Under the pieces are notes generated by a model. That model was given only the letters and a program-made list of their open reading frames with translations, did not search any database and was not told the DNA's origin. From assembly GCF_014352955.1 (NCBI RefSeq), contig NZ_CP060691.1, positions 744,001-808,000 of the forward strand: a DNA stretch of 64,000 bases, in the 5' to 3' direction. Below, in pieces: positions 56,603-64,000 of this stretch. Source of the DNA: Mycoplasma sp. Pen4 (GTDB taxonomy: Bacteria; Bacillota_I; Bacilli_A; Mycoplasmatales; Metamycoplasmataceae). Each line of letters starts with the position of its first letter. The stretch's first letter is position 1. The translations under genes and the position numbers were made by a program.

Positions 56603-56629
56603 TATAAAAAAATGAGAACCGTAGTTCTC
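56603..56629 (-). terminator. Terminator of the metG-ABM transcript
   Basis: Minus-strand stem GAGAAC / GTTCTC with loop TACG followed by seven T, 9 bases after the ABM-like gene. The 180 bases beyond it hold further inverted repeats (ACAATATTT / AAATATTGT at 56553-56579; TTTCCA / TGGAAA at 56529-56546) but no gene. Confidence 0.8.
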
Positions 56630-56637
56630 AAATATTA

Positions 56638-56922
56638 TTATCTGATTAATTCAACTTCATATAAACTTTGAACTGTTTTTGACATTTTTTCAATTGTTTT
56701 AATTTCTTTTGTAAATTCTTCTTCATTGATGAAGTTTGTGTAATCTAGTTTTGTTGATCATCTTTCTAAAACAAGAATCTTATCAGGAGCTTCTAAAGCA
56801 TATTCAAATGATAGGTTTTCCTCTTTCATTCTTGCTTTCTTTGTAAAAATATATAAATAATCAATAAACCCTTTTAATTTTTCTGGGTTAATAGTATATC
56901 TTGTAGCTTTAGCAAAAATCAT
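56638..56922 (-). CDS. ABM-like small protein (putative antibiotic biosynthesis monooxygenase fold)
   Basis: 94 residues. MIFAKATRYTINPEKLKGFI, LSFEYALEAPDKILVLERW and the final helix and strand (TVQSLYEVELIR) follow the dimeric alpha-beta barrel pattern of ABM/YgiN proteins. Activity is unknown. GGAGATATA precedes the ATG. It starts 13 bases after metG. Fold assignment is by pattern. Confidence 0.6.
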
Positions 56923-56935
56923 TATATCTCCTTTG

Positions 56936-59269
<2,334 letters not shown>

Positions 59270-59286
<17 letters not shown>

Positions 59287-61474
59287 TTTTAGCGTTTTTT
59301 CTTTCTTGTGCATCTTGATTCTTTTTGTTTACGAAATCATCATATAAATCTGTTAATACACAATCAACCTTACCTTCAACTAAATCAGCTCCCATGATTG
59401 TTACATCAACATAATCACCAAGTGTAAAAGTACGTTTTGGTGAAATTAACTTAGTTAAAGTTTCGTTTGGTTCATATGTACCATCTACAAGTGTTGATTT
59501 ATGAATTAAACCACTTGCTTTAAAATCAAATTCAACAAAGAAACCAAAATTTAAAATACTTAAAATTTGAGCTTTGAAACTTTGACCTACTTTGTTTTTA
59601 AGATATTCAGCAAATTTTAAATCATTAACATTGCGTTCAATTTGTACTGCTTTTTGTTCACTCTTGCTATTTAAATCACCAAATATTGGTAATTCGTTTC
59701 TGAAAGCATCTAATTTAGCTAAATCTTTGTTGATAATAAAGTTTCTAATAATACGGTGAATCACTAAATCTGGATAACGGCGGATAGGACTTGTGAAGTG
59801 GCAGTAGTGTTTTGAAGCTAAACCAAAGTGTCCAATGTTATTATCAGAATAAATTGCTTTTTGCATTGAACGTAAAAACATAAGTTTAATAAAATCATCA
59901 TCGCGAACTTGTTTAACTTTTTCAACAAAATCAGCAAAGATTTTGGGAGTAATTGTATTCGGATTTAAAGTGCTTGCATTAATATCAATAACACTTAAAG
60001 CATTTTTAAGGCTTGCTAATTTATCTTCATCTGGTGCTTCGTGAATACGGTATAAAACAGGAAGTTTTTGGTCGAATAAAAATTTTGCAACAGTTTCATT
60101 TGCTCTAACCATGAAGTCTTCAATTAAAACTTCAGAGAAGCCACGTTGATTAATAACGATATCTTTAACATTACCGTTTTCATCAAGTTTAATTTTCGGT
60201 TCAACAATTTCAAAATCAACATAACCTTGGTTAATTTTGTATTTATGAAGAATTTTGCTTAATTCTTCTGCTTGTAAAAGCATATCTTTAAGTTCTTTAA
60301 CGCCTTCTTGATTTGGATGATCTTCATTTAATAAACCTGTTTTGTAAAACTTATCAACATTTTTGTATGTAAGTCTAAATTTACTTTCAATTATTCCTTG
60401 AAATACGTCTACTTTAACATTTTCACCTTGTGGATTGATTTCCATTTCACAAGCTAAAACAAATCTTTTTTCATTTGGGTTTAATGAACAAATTCCATTT
60501 GATAATTCAACTGGAAGCATTGGGATAACTCTGTCAACAAGATAAATACTTGTCCCTCTGCTTAAAGCTTCTTCGTTAATTAAACTTCCTTCTTTTACAT
60601 AGTGCGAAACATCAGCAATATAAACTCCAAGGAAATAGTTTCCATTAGGTAATTTTTTTGCTGTGATGGCATCATCAAAATCTTTTGTATCATCACCATC
60701 AATTGTAACGATCATTCTATCTGTTAAATCAACTCTGTTTGTTTGTTCTTCTGTGTCAATTGAAACTGGAATATTATTGATTTCTGGGAGTAACTTTTCT
60801 GGGAAACCACTTGGTGCTTTGATTTTTTCTAAGTATGACTTAACAAACACCATTGGGTCAGCTTCATTTGTGATAACTCTTTCTACTTGAATCGAAATTG
60901 TATTACGTTCATAAGCAATTATTCTGGCCACAACTAAGTCATTTAATTTAGTTGGTACCACAGATGAAACTAATTTAAATTTTGATGATTTAAAGCAATT
61001 GTCAATTGGTGCAAAGTATTTTGAAACATTTTTTACTTTGATAAAACCAATAATTGTTTCATTACCTCTTGCAACAATGTTTGTAATAACACCATGTGTT
61101 AAGTCTTGTGCATCTTGATATTCCGATTTATACACATTAACTTTAACTGTATCTCCATTGATTGCACCATTAAAATTGAATGACTTTACAAAAACACTTT
61201 TCTTTGTTTTGTTTGCTTCATCAATGTCATAATCAACGAAACCAAAGTTACCTTTCATTGATACATTTAAAACACCTTCAATTGTGTCTGTTAAAACTGG
61301 TGCATAATATTCATCGCGATTATTTTTAAAGATTAAATATTCTGATTGTAATTCAGAAAGTATTTTAGTTAATTCAAAATTTTGTTTCGATGGGATACCA
61401 CAACCTTTTGCGATATCTAAAAATGATCTACTTTTTGCAGATTTGATGAAATTAAATATTTTATTCTTGTCCAT
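59270..61474 (-). CDS. rnr: Ribonuclease R
   Basis: 3'-5' exoribonuclease of the RNB family, 734 residues, important because mollicutes lack PNPase. Two cold-shock-type OB domains at the N-terminus, then the RNB catalytic domain with DGDDTKDFDDAI (metal-binding Asp cluster), SHYVKEGSLINEEA and RGFSEVLIEDFMV, and a C-terminal S1 domain (GFFVEFDFKASGLIH) with a Lys/Asn-rich tail. Contains no UGA codon. Follows secG by 20 bases, a common pairing. Confidence 0.96.
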
Positions 61475-61494
61475 TATTTTCCTTTTCTAATTTT

Positions 61495-61725
61495 CTATAT
61501 TTGTCCTGTTATTCTTAAGATTATCGAAACAATGAATAAGATGAAACCTAAAACAATCATTGATCATTTTAAAACTTTTTTAAGACCTCTTTCTTTTGAG
61601 GTTTTAAATAAATCTAAATCTCCTGAACCAACCAATGCCCCTGAAAAACCATTTGAATCTGGTGACATCATGAATGAAATTACGATTATTACGATTGAGA
61701 CAATAATTAAAATTGCTGTTATCAT
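61495..61725 (-). CDS. secG: Preprotein translocase subunit SecG
   Basis: 76 residues with two transmembrane helices (TAILIIVSIVIIVISFMM and SMIVLGFILFIVSIILRI) separated by the SecG loop SGALVGSGDLDLFKTSKERG. Start ATG at 61725 behind AAGGAGT. Located directly upstream of rnr as in many Firmicutes and mycoplasmas. Confidence 0.9.
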
Positions 61726-62015
61726 GTTACTCCTTGCTTTGCATATAATACTTAAATGATACCACATTTATTTATAAATAAATGAGCATCCTAGATTATT
61801 AGAATTTCATAAATTTCACTTTTTCAATTCATTGTTTTTTAAAGCATATTTGAAAACAACTTCTGTTAAATGTGATTTTTATTATTTCATAAATCTGGGC
61901 TTCAATAAAAATTGATTGATTTTTAATGAAAAATTAAAAAATATTGTCTTTTTTGGAAGATTTCCATATTTTTGATTGTTATACCAATACTAAATTAATG
62001 TTTTATAATTGTAAT
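61726..62015. other. Divergent intergenic region
   Basis: No gene. AT-rich, must hold promoters for secG (leftward) and the lipoprotein (rightward). A TATAAT-like TTATAATTGTAATATG lies directly before the lipoprotein start, which would leave almost no leader. Confidence 0.5.
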
Positions 62016-64000
62016 ATGAAAAAAATAAGAAAATTACTACTCACAATACCGGCTACTTCAATTGCAGCATCAGCTGCTTTTATCGCTGTAAGTTGTGGTA
62101 TGACAAATGAAGAAAACATCCAAAATGTTAAACCAGGACATGTTGAAGTACATGTTCCGGAAAATGTTAATAATTTTAACCAAAACGCCTTAATGCAAGT
62201 AGAAACAGTATTTAACGAATTTGTTAAATATATTTATACTGCGGCAAATGACTGAAATAAAATTATTGAGCAAAATAACTCATTAGAAAACAAATATAAT
62301 GAATTAATTTCTAATGAACAATACAAGAAAGAATCATTACTTTATACATTAAGAACTGATCATAAAAAATTCGTTCAATATTTCTCAGATGTTAAAAATA
62401 ATTTCAAAGAAAATATCGAAACGAAATTAGACCATGAAAAACAAGGAACAATTATTTACAATAGCGTTTACTTAAACTCACTTCGTAATGCGTTTGAATT
62501 AATGCAAAATTTCTTTAAATCATACGGACCAGTTGTTGATTCACTAAGAGATAATAATGGCCGTATCTTAAATTCTGACATCGAAAGAAACATCGATGAG
62601 ATCAATAAACTTTTCGAATACATGCGTGTTTTAGTTACAAATAACTTATCAACAAGTTTAATTGTTAACGAAACAATCGATCGTCTTAATTTAATTATTG
62701 CTAATTCAAAAGATTCAACTATCACTAACTCAGCAACTAATTTATCAAATGAACTTAAAACAACATTCAAAAAACTTCAAGATGAATATGCAAAAATTAC
62801 TTCAATTCAAGAAATTAACGAAAACATTACTTGAGAAGATGTAAAAAATCCTGCCCCAAATGCACCAAGAAAAGAAATTAAAATCAAAGGTGATTCTAAT
62901 GCAACATATGATCAAGTTATTGACATTGTGCACAAATACAGAATAGATTTTGGTTTAGAGTACTTAAAATTAAACAAAAATGCTACTAAATCAGAATTTA
63001 ATTCGTTCTACATTATCAATGGTAAAAAATCATACTCAGAAAAAACAGGAGTTACAATCACTGATAATGAAACAGGTGAAGCAAAAGAATCTCTTATTTA
63101 TAAAGATGTTTTTACAACATTTAAAAATATAGTTTCTGATGCTGCTAAGGCAAAATTAGAAAAAGAATTAGAAGATGAAAAAGCAAAACCAGATTCAACT
63201 GATAAAACAAATAATATTGCAAGAATCCAAGCAAAATTAGACGGAATTGAAAATATTAAACTTTTACAAGATCAATACACAAAACAAGGTTACCTTCCAT
63301 ATGACTTTAATGTTATTGAAGACTTTAAACCACAATATGACTTCAATATTAGTTCATTAAACTTTATGGACATATCAGGTGCTGATGATAAATTGGCTCG
63401 TATGGGACACATTTCTATCTATGACAAAGAGGATTTAGTAAATGTTTCAAACACCGAAGATGCACAAAACCAAAGTTTATTATCAAATAAAGTTAAAAAC
63501 GATAAATACAGATACTACATTAAATATTCATTTGATGCATCAAACTTAATTGGTTCAGGTTCACAAAATGGGCCAAGTTCTCAAGTTCCTGAAAACAAAT
63601 ATCTTGCAGCAAACCTTTCGCTTGTAAATCCGGGCCTTTTTGCATATAACGTAAATGTTCAAAACGGTTTAATTTCATTGGTAAGAGACTATACTAAAGC
63701 ATTATTCTCATTAAGAACATTTGGAATTACACAACAAAATTACAAATTCAACATCGGAAATGATAATACAAAGAGAGAAAACTGAAATATCTTAGTAAAA
63801 GATAATTCACTTCCAGAAAACTACATGTTAGATGATAATTGAAACAATTTCTTCTACTACTTATCAGATAGTTACTTTTTAGCTGAAACATTCGGTGGAA
63901 ACATCTTTGATGAAACAAGTCTTAAGCACTACATTAGTGAAATATTCTCAAGTGTAGACTTCGTTTTCCCTATTCCAGATGATATTTACAACGAATTGTT
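62016..64000 (+). CDS. Large lipoprotein, C-terminus beyond window
   Basis: At least 661 codons, open to the window end. Signal peptide (MKKIRKLLLTIPATSIAASA) with lipobox FIAVSC. Long helical N-terminal region, then mixed folds. I start at MKKIRK because the upstream in-frame ATG would place 24 residues before the signal peptide. It may be a P60-type lipoprotein of the HinT-interacting membrane complex, but that is a guess from size and context; the next gene is not visible. Confidence 0.8.

Overview
The window is chromosomal DNA of a mycoplasma (Mollicutes). It is very AT-rich, and almost every gene reads through in-frame UGA codons at positions where tryptophan is expected (translation table 4). 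Peptide release factor 1 is present, as expected where UGA is a sense codon. Lipobox-bearing lipoproteins, a membrane nuclease beside an ABC transporter and a mycoplasma-type integrative element point to the M. hominis/bovis/synoviae branch; I cannot name the species. Genes given here as single reading frames are intact once UGA is read as Trp.

Layout. 1-12.8 kb (minus strand): a P-type cation ATPase (cut by the window edge), prfA-prmC, then leuS-lon-amino acid permease as a tight operon, and a membrane protein. LeuRS has lost its editing motifs and Lon has a long N-terminal extension. 13.1-23.5 kb (plus strand): nadE, a YebC regulator, a ZIP metal transporter, gdpP-rplI-dnaB-CNNM/CorC as an overlapping cluster, RNase P RNA, and a solitary PotD-like binding protein.

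23.5-44.1 kb is an accessory island. It starts with a truncated DNA methyltransferase and an intact ISLre2/UPF0236-type insertion sequence. A lipoprotein follows, then a plus-strand module (Fic/Doc-like protein, a 51-residue ORF and two tandem paralogous small RNAs). A long minus-strand conjugation-type operon completes it: primase-like replication protein, VirB2-like, VirB6-like, VirB4 with a VirB3-like N-terminus, several unknown proteins and a giant membrane-anchored surface protein of about 1,780 residues. This resembles mycoplasma integrative conjugative elements (MICE), but I found no TraG/VirD4 coupling protein and no relaxase. Two poly-A tracts (A7, A8) break reading frames in this operon.

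44.16-45.2 kb holds tRNA-Leu and tRNA-Lys and a decayed gene-free stretch flanked by inverted copies of a double terminator. 45.25-56.3 kb (minus strand) is a surface/uptake locus: proline/threonine-rich lipoprotein, thermonuclease lipoprotein, ABC ATPase with a ~290-residue insertion, two permeases, a small membrane protein and another lipoprotein. Exported nuclease plus ABC importer suggests uptake of nucleic acid breakdown products, though the ABC parts look sugar-type. 56.6-61.7 kb (minus strand): ABM-like protein, metG, an N6-adenine methyltransferase, rnr and secG. From 62.0 kb a plus-strand lipoprotein runs off the end.
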